Shown here piece by piece: positions 19,427-27,178 of a DNA stretch of 50,883 nucleotides. The notes under the pieces were generated by a model. It was not told the origin of the DNA and made no database searches. It worked only from the letters and a program-made list of their open reading frames with translations. This DNA comes from Peloplasma aerotolerans (GTDB lineage: Bacteria; Bacillota_I; Bacilli_A; Acholeplasmatales; Acholeplasmataceae): the NCBI RefSeq assembly GCF_030012175.1, contig NZ_JASCXW010000013.1, positions 1-50,883 of the forward strand, read 5' to 3'. The translations under genes were made by a program, and so were the position numbers. Every line of letters starts with the position of its first letter. The first letter of the stretch is position 1.

Positions 19427-20331
19427 TTTTTCACCATCCTTGGATGAGTTGTTTTATACTTTTCTTTTAGTTTTTCACTTGAAACATGTGTATAGATTTG
19501 AGTTGATTTAAGGTGTTCATGACCAAGAAGTTCTTGGACAACTCTTAAATCTGCTCCATGGTTTAAAAGCGTGGTTGCAAATGCATGTCTTAACATGTGT
19601 GGATGTATTTTATAAGTTTCACCAGAATTTTTAATGATTTGCTTGAGAATTATTTGTAGCCCTCTTACTGTTAATGGTGTACCTTTATAGTTTATAAACA
19701 CCTTTAATTCACTTGTTATAGGACCTTTTGATAACAAAATTGGTCTTATATAAGTTAGATACTGCCTCAAATCTTGAACGAGTCTTTGGTGAAGTGGGAT
19801 ATAGCGATCTTTTGAACCTTTACCATGTATAAGAATTTGTTCTTGGTCAAGTTGGATGTCTTTAATCGTTATATTAACGATTTCGCTAGCGCGTAATCCG
19901 CAACTAAATAGGAGATCCAAAAGAACATAATTTCTAAAACCCAAAGGTTTAAACCGATCAATACTTTTAAATAGCATTTCTATTTCTTCATCTTGAATCA
20001 ATTTAGGCAGTTTTTTAGGGACTTTTGGTGTCTCTAGATTCGTAAATATATTGACTTCAATTTCATTTTCTTTAATGAGATAATCATAAAATGTTCTTAG
20101 ACTTGAGATCTTTCTTGCTATTGATTTTTTTGCATAGTTTCGTTCATCTAAAAAAGCAAGGTAATGTCTACCTAATCTTTCTCTTGTTACATCAAGTAAA
20201 TCTGCAGCAAGTTCTTCTCTTTTAATAAATGTTTCAAAATCATGAATATCTTTGAGATAGCTTGTTACAGTATGTTGTGAATAGTTTTTTTCAATTGTCA
20301 AATACGTTTTGAAATGCTCAACACATTGCAT
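19423..20331 (-). CDS. xerC: Tyrosine recombinase XerC
   Basis: A 302-residue tyrosine recombinase. The N-terminal SAM-like domain begins FKTYLTIEKNYSQHTV. Catalytic residues are in LRASEI (Arg), HPHMLRHAFAT (His-x-x-Arg), LLGHEHLKSTQIYTHV (His and Tyr nucleophile). Such enzymes resolve chromosome dimers at dif. The position directly after trmFO matches Bacillus trmFO-xerC order, so I prefer XerC over XerD or a phage integrase. The ATG at 20329-20331, seven bases after AAGGAGG, is better placed than the in-frame TTG just before it. The reading frame overlaps the trmFO stop by one base. Confidence 0.9.
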   Translation of the reverse strand: MQCVEHFKTYLTIEKNYSQHTVTSYLKDIHDFETFIKREELAADLLDVTRERLGRHYLAFLDERNYAKKSIARKISSLRTFYDYLIKENEIEVNIFTNLETPKVPKKLPKLIQDEEIEMLFKSIDRFKPLGFRNYVLLDLLFSCGLRASEIVNITIKDIQLDQEQILIHGKGSKDRYIPLHQRLVQDLRQYLTYIRPILLSKGPITSELKVFINYKGTPLTVRGLQIILKQIIKNSGETYKIHPHMLRHAFATTLLNHGADLRVVQELLGHEHLKSTQIYTHVSSEKLKEKYKTTHPRMVKK

Positions 20332-21617
20332 CAAAGCTCCTCCTTAAAAAGTTTAAGTGCTTCAAGTGCTCGTTTAGCGTATAGTTCTTTTCTCATTTTT
20401 TTAGAATGCTTAAATTCAAGAGCTGGTAACAATCCAAGATTAGCATTCATGGGTACAAACGACTTGTTCGTTATTGATATATAACTTGCCATTGCACCCA
20501 TCATGGTTTGAATCGGAAGTGGTTTTAATTCTTGCTTGTTTATGAGTAACCTCATCTGAATGGCAGCATTTAAACCAGAAGCTGCACTCTCAACATATCC
20601 TTCAACACCACTAATTTGTCCTGCAAAAAAGAGTTTCGGATATTGTTTTGATTGAAAACCTGAGTTTAATAATTTAGGACTTTCAATATATGTATTACGA
20701 TGCATAACACCATATCTTAAAATCTTTGCATTTTCTAAACCTGGAATCATATGGATGATTTTCTTTTGTTCATCCCAAGTCAAATGTGTTTGAAAACCAA
20801 CGATATTATACATGGTTTTTGCTGCATCATCTTGTCTTAATTGAATCACAGCATGTGGTCTTTTTAGACCTTCTTGCTCTAAACCTACAGGCTTAAGTGG
20901 GCCGTAAAGTAATGTTTCTTTGCCTCTTTTTGCCATAACCTCTACGGGCATGCAACCTTCAAAAACATTGTTCTCAAAATCTTTGATTTGTACCACTTTT
21001 GCATCAATCAATGCTTGATAAAATGCATCATATTCTTCTTGGTTCATTGGACAATTGATATATGCTGCATCACCTTTATCATATCTACTTTTTAAGTAAG
21101 CAATGTCCATATTTATAGAACCTGCATCAATAATAGGTGCAATCGCATCAAAGAAATGCAAATGTTCTGAGTGAAATAACTCACTTATATTTTTTGATAA
21201 ATCATCACTTGCTAATGGTCCTGCACAAATAATGGTATAGTCATCAACATTCAATTTTTGAACTTCTTCTTGAATAACTTCTATATTTGGATGGTTTTTT
21301 ATCTTATCTTCAATAAACTGTGAAAAAAGCTCACGGTCTACCGCTAAGCTTGAGCCTGCAGGAACACTTGAATGCTGTGCTGCTTGCATAATTAAGGAAT
21401 GAAATAATGACATTTCATATTTAAGTAACCCCACTGCATTATGAAGATCATTAGATCTAAGTGAATTGGAACAAACCAGTTCTGCAAAATGCCCAGTTTG
21501 ATGGGCAGCAGTCATCTTTTTTGGTCTCATTTCATATAGTTTTACCTTGATGTTTTGATTGGCAAGATAGTAAGCAGCTTCAACGCCTGCAAGTCCCGCA
21601 CCAATAACTTTGACCAT
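20331..21617 (-). CDS. trmFO: tRNA m5U54 methyltransferase, folate-dependent
   Basis: Methylates U54 of tRNA using methylene-tetrahydrofolate and FAD. The N-terminal FAD motif is VIGAGLAGVEAAYYLA, followed by MRPKKMTAAHQTG and ELVCSNSLRSN, all hallmarks of TrmFO (formerly Gid). The 428-residue length fits. I chose the ATG at 21615-21617, which has GGTGAT upstream; the frame stays open 36 bases further but lies over the promoter. It uses folate, and the neighbouring operon encodes a folate importer. It ends in TGA, showing that UGA is a stop here. Confidence 0.95.
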   Translation of the reverse strand: MVKVIGAGLAGVEAAYYLANQNIKVKLYEMRPKKMTAAHQTGHFAELVCSNSLRSNDLHNAVGLLKYEMSLFHSLIMQAAQHSSVPAGSSLAVDRELFSQFIEDKIKNHPNIEVIQEEVQKLNVDDYTIICAGPLASDDLSKNISELFHSEHLHFFDAIAPIIDAGSINMDIAYLKSRYDKGDAAYINCPMNQEEYDAFYQALIDAKVVQIKDFENNVFEGCMPVEVMAKRGKETLLYGPLKPVGLEQEGLKRPHAVIQLRQDDAAKTMYNIVGFQTHLTWDEQKKIIHMIPGLENAKILRYGVMHRNTYIESPKLLNSGFQSKQYPKLFFAGQISGVEGYVESAASGLNAAIQMRLLINKQELKPLPIQTMMGAMASYISITNKSFVPMNANLGLLPALEFKHSKKMRKELYAKRALEALKLFKEEL

Positions 21618-21632
21618 TTTATCACCAGTTTT

Positions 21633-21661
21633 ATTATACATGATTTTTAGCAAAATATAAA
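21633..21661 (-). promoter_or_regulatory. Promoter of the trmFO-xerC-Nudix-dut operon
   Basis: Minus-strand -10 TATAAT (21633-21638), 17-nt spacer and weak -35 TTTATA (21656-21661), directly after the folT terminator. Confidence 0.55.
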
Positions 21662-21683
21662 AAAAACGTAAGTAAACTTACGT
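21661..21683 (-). terminator. Terminator of folT
   Basis: Perfect stem ACGTAAGT/ACTTACGT (21666-21673 and 21676-21683), then a U run on the minus strand. The folT stop TAA (21678-21680) is in the stem. Confidence 0.88.
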
Positions 21684-22208
21684 CTTTGAAATTTGAGTTT
21701 CTAAGCTGAATTGTTCGTGTAGTGGTAACAACTTCCTGTGAATGTCTTTTACCAGTATAAAGATAATAACCGAGTTAAATGGAATGAGCGCCATTCTTAA
21801 AACAACAAGTGGAATTGTTGTCTCAAATCCTAAGTGAATAATTCCGGCTAGAGTATTTGATAAATTAACGAACAAATAAGTTAGCGGAACAACCCAAGCA
21901 AGCTTGATGACTGAATATCTCTTATGTAATATCAAACCTGGCAAAAAGCCCCAAATGATTGGCCCAATCACATATAATGGCAAAAAGCCATAAGGTGAAA
22001 GCATCACACCAATATAATCACCAACAAAACCCATAATCGCTCCATACATTGGACCTAATATAATACTTCCTAAAATAATGGGGATTGCATAAAATGGCAA
22101 TCCAAAGTTAGGAATTCCTAAAGCATAAGCGAAAAATACGTCAATAACAACTGATACTGCTGCTAAAGATGCAGCCAATACAAGCTTTTGAATCTGTTTG
22201 TTTTTCAT
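21678..22208 (-). CDS. folT: Folate-specific ECF transporter S component
   Basis: A 176-residue membrane protein with five to six helices and a small-integral-protein look (KLVLAASLAAVSVVIDVFF at the N-terminus, GPMYGAIMGFVGDYIG in the middle), the pattern of energy-coupling-factor S components. The substrate is assigned from the tetrahydrofolate riboswitch directly upstream, which in Firmicutes controls folT. It would need the shared EcfA1A2T module encoded elsewhere. The ATG at 22206-22208 follows AGGAGG; the frame extends 33 bases upstream into the hairpin and is not used. Confidence 0.88.
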   Translation of the reverse strand: MKNKQIQKLVLAASLAAVSVVIDVFFAYALGIPNFGLPFYAIPIILGSIILGPMYGAIMGFVGDYIGVMLSPYGFLPLYVIGPIIWGFLPGLILHKRYSVIKLAWVVPLTYLFVNLSNTLAGIIHLGFETTIPLVVLRMALIPFNSVIIFILVKDIHRKLLPLHEQFSLETQISKT

Positions 22209-22209
22209 G

Positions 22210-22235
22210 AAAAAAGACCTCCTATTTTTGAGGTC
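22210..22235 (-). promoter_or_regulatory. Expression platform hairpin of the folT riboswitch
   Basis: GACCTC (22230-22235) pairs with GAGGTC (22216-22221), whose strand contains the folT ribosome binding site, and six U follow. The hairpin can therefore hide the binding site and also resembles an intrinsic terminator. Confidence 0.8.
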
Positions 22236-22240
22236 CACCA

Positions 22241-22343
22241 TAATTGCTTACAGCGGACGCATTAGAAAACCGCCACTTTCGTGTTCGTTCCAACCCGACA
22301 TCCCATGGTTAGACACTTAACGCTTCCTAATTACTCTGCAATC
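22241..22343 (-). promoter_or_regulatory. Tetrahydrofolate (THF) riboswitch
   Basis: On the minus strand the conserved pieces occur in order: AGAGTA, GCGTTAAGTGT, ATGGGATGTC, GCGGT and GCGTCCGCT. P1 forms from ATTGC and GCAAT; P2 from ATTAGGAA and TTTCTAAT; P3 from CTAACC and GGTTGG; a further hairpin is capped by GAAA (CAC/GTG). These match the class of THF riboswitches described in Firmicutes and explain control of the folate importer downstream. Confidence 0.92.
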
Positions 22344-22345
22344 TC

Positions 22346-22375
22346 ATTATACTATTTTTATTTAATTATGACCAA
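22346..22375 (-). promoter_or_regulatory. Promoter of the folT riboswitch transcript
   Basis: Minus-strand -10 TATAAT (22346-22351), 18-nt spacer, -35 TTGGTC (22370-22375), a few bases upstream of the aptamer. Confidence 0.65.
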
Positions 22376-22382
22376 TAAAATG

Positions 22383-22407
22383 AAAAAATGACAATTTTTG
22401 TCATTTT
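22383..22407 (-). terminator. Terminator of ung
   Basis: Stem AAAATGACAA/TTGTCATTTT (22385-22394 and 22398-22407), followed by U on the minus strand. The ung stop lies at its base. Confidence 0.85.
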
Positions 22408-23056
22408 AAGTTAATGTCCAATCAATGGGTTTGATGTTATTCCTGATTAAGAAATCATTAGTTTTAGAAAATGGTTTAGATCCAAAAAAACCTCGATGTG
22501 CAGATAATGGAGAAGGATGTACCGATTTCAGTATATAATGTTTTCTATTGTTAATATAGGGTATAAACTTTTGTGCATGAGAACCCCATAAAATAAAGAC
22601 AACAGGTTGATCTTTTTCATTAATCTTTTTAACAACTTCTAAAGTAAACGATTCCCAACCTCTATTTTGATGACTCATGGGTTGATGTGCTTCTACAGTT
22701 AATACTGTGTTTAGCAATAAGACACCTTGTTTTGCCCATTTTGATAAGTTCCCAGTATTCGGATATGAAATACCTAAGTCATCAACAAGTTCTTTATATA
22801 TGTTTTTCAGACTCGGTGGATAGCTTCCTTGTTCAACACTAAAGGCTAATCCATGTGCTTGATTGATATTATGATAAGGATCTTGTCCGATAATTACCGC
22901 TTTGACGTCGTCATATGGTGTTAATTTAAAACAAGTCATCCGATTATCCTTTAAAGGTAATATTTGCTTAGTCGCATCTTCTTGTTTCAAAAATAAGACA
23001 AGTTGCTGAAAATAAGGTTTTTGAAGTTCTTCGTGAATCAAATCATTCCAAAACAT
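22406..23056 (-). CDS. ung: Uracil-DNA glycosylase
   Basis: Removes uracil from DNA, the first step of base excision repair. Family 1 motifs are complete: GQDPYH (catalytic Asp), NTVLTVE, VFILWGSHA and the leucine loop HPSPLSAHRGFFGSKPFS. The length of 216 is normal. The start lies four bases after the stop of the SipW-type gene upstream, so it is probably cotranscribed with it, though functionally unrelated. Confidence 0.97.
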   Translation of the reverse strand: MFWNDLIHEELQKPYFQQLVLFLKQEDATKQILPLKDNRMTCFKLTPYDDVKAVIIGQDPYHNINQAHGLAFSVEQGSYPPSLKNIYKELVDDLGISYPNTGNLSKWAKQGVLLLNTVLTVEAHQPMSHQNRGWESFTLEVVKKINEKDQPVVFILWGSHAQKFIPYINNRKHYILKSVHPSPLSAHRGFFGSKPFSKTNDFLIRNNIKPIDWTLT

Positions 23057-23060
23057 AAAT

Positions 23061-23618
23061 TTACTCCTTTTTATTCTTCTTTAATAAAGTGGCAATCGTA
23101 ACAATGATTGCAATATTTAATATAATCAATCCTAATAATATCGGATTTTGAATCAAAATTTTAAAGAAAATAATAATATATCCCACATATGCAATTTTAG
23201 ATGTAACCAACCCAATAATATCCTCGTCAGTAAAATTGCCCCACTGATCAGGTTGATTATTACTTAGGATTGACTTGTGAGAGATAGACTCATACATCCG
23301 TACACCATCTACTTTTTGAATAGAATAAATATAGTGTGTGACGATTTCCTTCTCCCCATTATTATTAATATCCATTTTGAAAGTTATAACATCTCCAACT
23401 TGTAAATCTTCTGGATCTACAGGCTTTACTATAAGAATATCGCCAATGTTATATAAAGGTTCCATACTATCAGTAATGACAACATAACTTCTAAAACCAA
23501 GAAGCTTAATCGTATGTTCAGGTGCAAATATCTGTATCAAGATAAAACCGCTTAATAAAGCAGTCATTAAATAAAATATCGCATTTAAAACCATCTTTTT
23601 GCTAACTACTTTTTCCAT
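23061..23618 (-). CDS. SipW-type signal peptidase I (first of two)
   Basis: A 185-residue membrane peptidase of the ER/SipW type. A helix at about 11-31 is followed by the catalytic Ser in ITDSMEP (Ser51) and a His in VTHYIYS (His95) where classical bacterial enzymes have Lys, then FTDEDIIGLV and a C-terminal helix pair (about 138-178). Such enzymes remove the signal peptides of TasA- and camelysin-like proteins, three of which lie 3-5 kb upstream. The ATG follows AAGGAGC. A strong terminator lies just upstream, so expression depends on read-through or an unseen promoter. Gene order suggests a SipW homologue, but substrate pairing is inference. Confidence 0.88.
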   Translation of the reverse strand: MEKVVSKKMVLNAIFYLMTALLSGFILIQIFAPEHTIKLLGFRSYVVITDSMEPLYNIGDILIVKPVDPEDLQVGDVITFKMDINNNGEKEIVTHYIYSIQKVDGVRMYESISHKSILSNNQPDQWGNFTDEDIIGLVTSKIAYVGYIIIFFKILIQNPILLGLIILNIAIIVTIATLLKKNKKE

Positions 23619-23636
23619 ATATGCTCCTTCAAATAA

Positions 23637-23664
23637 AATAAACCTCTCATGTAAAAGGTTTATT
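23637..23664 (-). terminator. Terminator before the first SipW gene
   Basis: Perfect 9-bp stem AATAAACCT/AGGTTTATT (23637-23645 and 23656-23664), then a U-rich tail on the minus strand. It covers the stop of the 200-aa gene. Confidence 0.85.
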
Positions 23665-24262
23665 TTTTATTTTCTTTAATATAAAAGACATAGATGATTG
23701 ATAGAATTAAACCTTGAACTGATGCCATCACAAGAAATCCTCTTAGATTCGATGACACATAATAGATTGTTCCTAAGAAAGACGCATCTTTAATATAAAC
23801 AAAATCTATGTCATCAATTGATGTTGTATTAGAAATGAATCCATCAAATGTCGTTTGTAACTCATTGAGTGATTCTCTTATTTCAACAACTTCTTCAACC
23901 CAATAAATATCAGTGCCAAAACGGCCATATATTAATATATTATCTCCGACTTTTAGGTCATCTAATTTCAATCTTTTAACGATAACAATTCTTGTACTTA
24001 ATTCTTCATCAAGTTCTTGATTATTAGGAACCGCTAAAACATTAGCTGTTCCAAGTAACCCGATGCCTCTATTTGGAAGAATCAATGGAAATGCAATGAA
24101 CATAGTGTGTAAAATAGCTAGACCAACAAATATCCAAAATATAGTTTTTTTATTTATTTTTATATTAAACTTTCTAACTTTTTTTTGGATATGTAGATCA
24201 GAAGTGACTTTTTGACTAGCTAATTGAGCCAGCAATTCTTCTGTCGATAAATAATTTGCCAA
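23660..24262 (-). CDS. Signal-peptidase-like membrane protein lacking catalytic residues
   Basis: A 200-residue protein between two SipW-type peptidases. It has a cytosolic Lys-rich N-terminus, a helix near 41-62, a soluble middle and a C-terminal helix near 172-192. The middle contains LKVGDNILIYGR (about 103-114), aligning with QVGDVITF and EEGDIITF of its neighbours, so it appears to share the S26-peptidase fold. Where they have SMEP it has ANVLAVPNNQE, and the THY histidine motif is absent (DIYWVEEVVEI follows instead). It is probably inactive as a protease and may act as a partner or substrate adaptor; that is inference. Starts with TTG (24260-24262), 12 bases after the upstream stop, with a weak binding site. 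Confidence 0.7.
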   Translation of the reverse strand: MANYLSTEELLAQLASQKVTSDLHIQKKVRKFNIKINKKTIFWIFVGLAILHTMFIAFPLILPNRGIGLLGTANVLAVPNNQELDEELSTRIVIVKRLKLDDLKVGDNILIYGRFGTDIYWVEEVVEIRESLNELQTTFDGFISNTTSIDDIDFVYIKDASFLGTIYYVSSNLRGFLVMASVQGLILSIIYVFYIKENKK

Positions 24263-24274
24263 GCTCTCACTTCC

Positions 24275-24841
24275 CTATTGTTCAATATTATCCTTATTCT
24301 CTTTCTTTCCTGACTTTACAATGACGATGATTGCTGCAATGACTAAAACATTAACCGATACAGCAGCAATACCAAATGGGCTTCTCAAAAAGGCAATAAA
24401 GACTCCAAGTTGAGGAATTCTAAAACCGTAAACTCCGATGATATCAGCATCTCGAAGAATCCATGTATCCGGAACTGTCCCATTATGTCTAATCGTTCGA
24501 TATATTTTTTCATCTTGTGAATTAACAGTTATTGAGTGTATGTAGTGTGTTATAACTTCTTTGGTTCCATCATAATCAATATCAGCCATAAAGGTTATGA
24601 TATCACCTTCTTCAAGTTTATCCAAATTTGGATTATAAACGATGATTAAATCATTTACATCTAAAACAGGCTCCATACTTTCTGTGATGACCACATAAGG
24701 TTTGAACTGAAAAACCTTAATGGTTGTATTCGGAATAAAGATTTCCAATAGAATATATAAAATCAGTAATCCCGATAACACAAAAAATAGAATTGAGCCT
24801 ACATGTTTCAATATGAGTTTAGTTTTATTGGATTCAGTCAC
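24275..24841 (-). CDS. SipW-type signal peptidase I (second of two)
   Basis: A 188-residue SipW/ER-type signal peptidase with a helix at about 16-36, the catalytic Ser in ITESMEP (Ser55), the His in ITHYIHS (His99), the RDADIIGVYG motif, and a C-terminal helix near 155-177. Same family as the gene at 23061-23618 but clearly diverged, so the two may prefer different substrates. It starts with GTG (24839-24841) after an AGGGGT site and has its own promoter, so it can be made apart from the riboswitch-controlled genes upstream. Confidence 0.88.
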   Translation of the reverse strand: MTESNKTKLILKHVGSILFFVLSGLLILYILLEIFIPNTTIKVFQFKPYVVITESMEPVLDVNDLIIVYNPNLDKLEEGDIITFMADIDYDGTKEVITHYIHSITVNSQDEKIYRTIRHNGTVPDTWILRDADIIGVYGFRIPQLGVFIAFLRSPFGIAAVSVNVLVIAAIIVIVKSGKKENKDNIEQ

Positions 24842-24880
24842 TTATATTTACCCCTTAAAAGTTTTATATATATCGAATGA

Positions 24881-24909
24881 ATTATATCATATTTTTAGAT
24901 AAATGTTAA
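24881..24909 (-). promoter_or_regulatory. Internal promoter before the SipW-type genes
   Basis: Minus-strand -35 TTAACA (24904-24909), 17-nt spacer, -10 TATAAT (24881-24886) preceded by an extended TGA. It would transcribe the peptidase genes independently of the c-di-GMP riboswitch. Confidence 0.75.
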
Positions 24910-24942
24910 TACAATCATTTAATAAAGGGCAATTTTACTTCT

Positions 24943-26523
24943 TTAGTTTGAGTATAGTTCCCAATATGACTCTGAACCCGTTTCACCAGGTATGATGTTT
25001 GTAGAAGTTGAGATTGCGATATAAGCAACATTATCATAAATTGCTATATCATTTGTTTGATATGTATTAAAACTTTGATAATAAAGGGTACCAATACGGT
25101 TCCATGCATTGTTTGCAGTTCCTGGTTCAACATTATTGTTTGCATTTGATGCATTAACAACTTTATACGCATAAAGACCAAAAAATGCATAATCATCTGA
25201 GACATAGGTGTTATACCATTGCCATTCTGACGTATTTACTTGATTCCATGCATTATATGCTGTACCTGGAGTATTAGCATTGGCATTGGTTAAGTTGACA
25301 ACTTTATATGGGTCACCATTATAGAATACATGATTATTTGCTTGATATGTATTATATATTTGATACTGATCAGTATCTACTCTATTCCAAGCATTATAAG
25401 ATGTACCCGGGGTATTTGCATTCGCATTGGTAACGTTTTGAACACGATAAACGCCTCCACTATAGAGTACATGATCATTTGCTGCGTATGTATTAAACCA
25501 TTGATACTCAGAAGTATCTACTCGATTCCATGCATTAGATGAAGTACCTGGTTCATTTGCATTAGCGTTGGTTGCATTCACAACTTGATATAAGTTACTA
25601 TTATGTAATACTAATTGTCCATTTGAGTATGTTCCAGATATAGACCAAACAGGCATGTTATAAGTATTCCATGCATTGCTTGATGGAGGTACACTACCAC
25701 CGGTTATTTTTCTTTTAGCTATATAGAAACTTCCGTTGTATCTTACAATATCATCTTTATTATATGCAGTATATGAGGTCCATTCATAACTTCCTACTTC
25801 AATCCAGTTAGAGCCAGTACCTGGTGTCTGATTGGTGTGAGAAGCAAGAGAACGATACAAAATACCATTATATAGAACATGATCACCTATTGCATATTGT
25901 GTGAAGTTGTTCCATATGACAGAACCGACTTGTCTCCAGTGTAATGAAGTTCCTGGAGTGTTTAGGTGTAGATTGTAATCTACAGCTGCTTGATATAATA
26001 ATCCATTATGGATAACATAATCACCAATTGTGTAAGTTCCACCTGATGACCAAACAATTGAATACATGTTAAACCATCCCGCTCCATTTGTTCCTGGTTC
26101 TGCACCATTCGCAACCCCTGCATTTATGACGCGATAGAACATACCATTGTGTAGCACAACATCGTTTAGATAGTATGTGTTGGTAGGTTTGTATTCATGA
26201 TAGATTTCATTAAATGCTCCATATGGTGCATTTGATGGTGGTGGTGCTGAAGCATAGTCTCCACTGATGATTTGATAGATTTTACCGTCATACCAAACAT
26301 AGTCACTCACAGCATAGGTATCTCCTTGAACATATTCAGGAATACCTTGTGGTGGACCTACAGCAAGTCCCCATTCACCAATAGGGACTTCAGCAAATGC
26401 TGATTGTTGACTTCCACTTATGTTAGATGCCCAAAAAGCATAAGTATAGGAAGCGGTATATGAAAATAACGAAACAAGCAACATTAAAACAGCAAATCTA
26501 AGCGTATTTTTTCTTCTTTTCAT
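24943..26523 (-). CDS. Exported protein of ten CBM5/12-like carbohydrate-binding repeats
   Basis: A 526-residue secreted protein. The N-terminus is a SipW-type signal (basic MKRRKNTLR, hydrophobic core, then YTYAFWASN around residues 26-34). The rest is ten modules of about 42-50 residues with the pattern W or Y, then Y..GD.V.YNG..Y......PG....W, the aromatic-rich fold of chitin/cellulose-binding families 5 and 12. Modules 6-10 share a NATNANANTPGT-type loop. No enzyme domain, no C-terminal anchor and no LPxTG motif are present, so it is a multivalent binder rather than an enzyme. Ligand unknown. The start follows GGAGGTGATTAT. It is third in the riboswitch operon, after a hairpin that could limit read-through. 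Confidence 0.85.
   Translation of the reverse strand: MKRRKNTLRFAVLMLLVSLFSYTASYTYAFWASNISGSQQSAFAEVPIGEWGLAVGPPQGIPEYVQGDTYAVSDYVWYDGKIYQIISGDYASAPPPSNAPYGAFNEIYHEYKPTNTYYLNDVVLHNGMFYRVINAGVANGAEPGTNGAGWFNMYSIVWSSGGTYTIGDYVIHNGLLYQAAVDYNLHLNTPGTSLHWRQVGSVIWNNFTQYAIGDHVLYNGILYRSLASHTNQTPGTGSNWIEVGSYEWTSYTAYNKDDIVRYNGSFYIAKRKITGGSVPPSSNAWNTYNMPVWSISGTYSNGQLVLHNSNLYQVVNATNANANEPGTSSNAWNRVDTSEYQWFNTYAANDHVLYSGGVYRVQNVTNANANTPGTSYNAWNRVDTDQYQIYNTYQANNHVFYNGDPYKVVNLTNANANTPGTAYNAWNQVNTSEWQWYNTYVSDDYAFFGLYAYKVVNASNANNNVEPGTANNAWNRIGTLYYQSFNTYQTNDIAIYDNVAYIAISTSTNIIPGETGSESYWELYSN
24950..26385 (-). repeat. Ten degenerate protein-coding repeat modules of about 140 bp
   Basis: The ten modules of the exported binder are also visible as DNA repeats, strongest in the 3' half (24950-25600), where the unit with NANANTPGT and AWNRVD recurs at roughly 141-bp spacing. 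This is a coding repeat, not an interspersed array. Confidence 0.8.
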
Positions 26524-26547
26524 ATAATCACCTCCTTTAGGTCTAAA

Positions 26548-26565
26548 AGCAGCTAGTTAGCTGCT
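26548..26565 (-). promoter_or_regulatory. Intercistronic hairpin upstream of the repeat protein
   Basis: Minus-strand stem AGCAGCT/AGCTGCT with loop AACT, followed by UUU. It may act as a weak terminator or an mRNA-stability element between the second and third exported-protein genes. Confidence 0.6.
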
Positions 26566-26597
26566 CTTCTCTTAATAACGTTATTTATTTTTATTAG

Positions 26598-27131
26598 TTA
26601 TTCGACTTGTTGATCGATTGAGAAAGTTAAGTCAAATGTTATTTCTTTTCCTGCAACTGCTGTATACTGTTCTTGATTAGATGGTTCAGACATTGTAATA
26701 ACAAAATAGAATGTTACTTGTGCACCTAAAGCAATTGTTTCTGGATTGCCGGATTTTTCTACAACAGAAATCAATGTATATGGGTTTTCTACTCTATCCA
26801 CTTCGATATTCTCGATAAGAACTGAAACATCAGCATCCGCAATTCCAGTTAAAGCAGGATCATTAGTCCAAGTTACTATAAATGAAATTTCAATTGAATT
26901 ACTTTGACCTTCTAACGGTGTAACAGTCGTAGGTACTAACACTTCAGTATCTCCACCTTGTGCACCTATTGCAACTTGAATAGTAACAGGTTCTCCTTCT
27001 CCAATTTGAACGCTACCAGGAATATCATTTACACCATCTGTAATTGTTCCTGCCCAAAATGCATAAGTGAATCCTGATACCACTAATGCCAACATAACTA
27101 ATAAACCAATTACTAAATTTTTTTGTCTCAT
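26598..27131 (-). CDS. SipW-dependent exported protein, TasA/camelysin-like
   Basis: A 177-residue protein with signal helix at about 6-20 and the SipW-type junction FTYAFWAG (residues 21-28; Trp26). The mature part is acidic and appears all-beta (SIEISFIVTWTNDP, VTFYFVITMSEP, ITFDLTFSI), as in the TasA/camelysin group of fibre or surface proteins. It contains the short GSVQIGEGEP block after the cleavage region, echoed as EVPIGEW in the repeat protein. No metal-binding HEXXH motif is seen, so a protease role is not claimed. Second gene of the operon. The family call rests on the signal and beta content, not on a residue-level match. Confidence 0.7.
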   Translation of the reverse strand: MRQKNLVIGLLVMLALVVSGFTYAFWAGTITDGVNDIPGSVQIGEGEPVTIQVAIGAQGGDTEVLVPTTVTPLEGQSNSIEISFIVTWTNDPALTGIADADVSVLIENIEVDRVENPYTLISVVEKSGNPETIALGAQVTFYFVITMSEPSNQEQYTAVAGKEITFDLTFSIDQQVE

Positions 27132-27178
27132 TTTTAAATCTCCTTTATTTTCCCTTTTTTTATTTTTCTTTTATATTC

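Noticed and set aside
19423-20331. Phage integrase or integron recombinase
   Set aside because: Gene order after trmFO, length and lack of attachment sites or phage genes favour XerC.
20331-21617. UGA read as tryptophan (Mycoplasma code)
   Set aside because: Tryptophans are encoded by TGG, and TGA ends trmFO, xerC and others at the expected lengths.
24950-26385. Recurring 141-bp units as a CRISPR or mobile repeat
   Set aside because: They are in-frame modules of one exported protein with no spacer structure or transposase.
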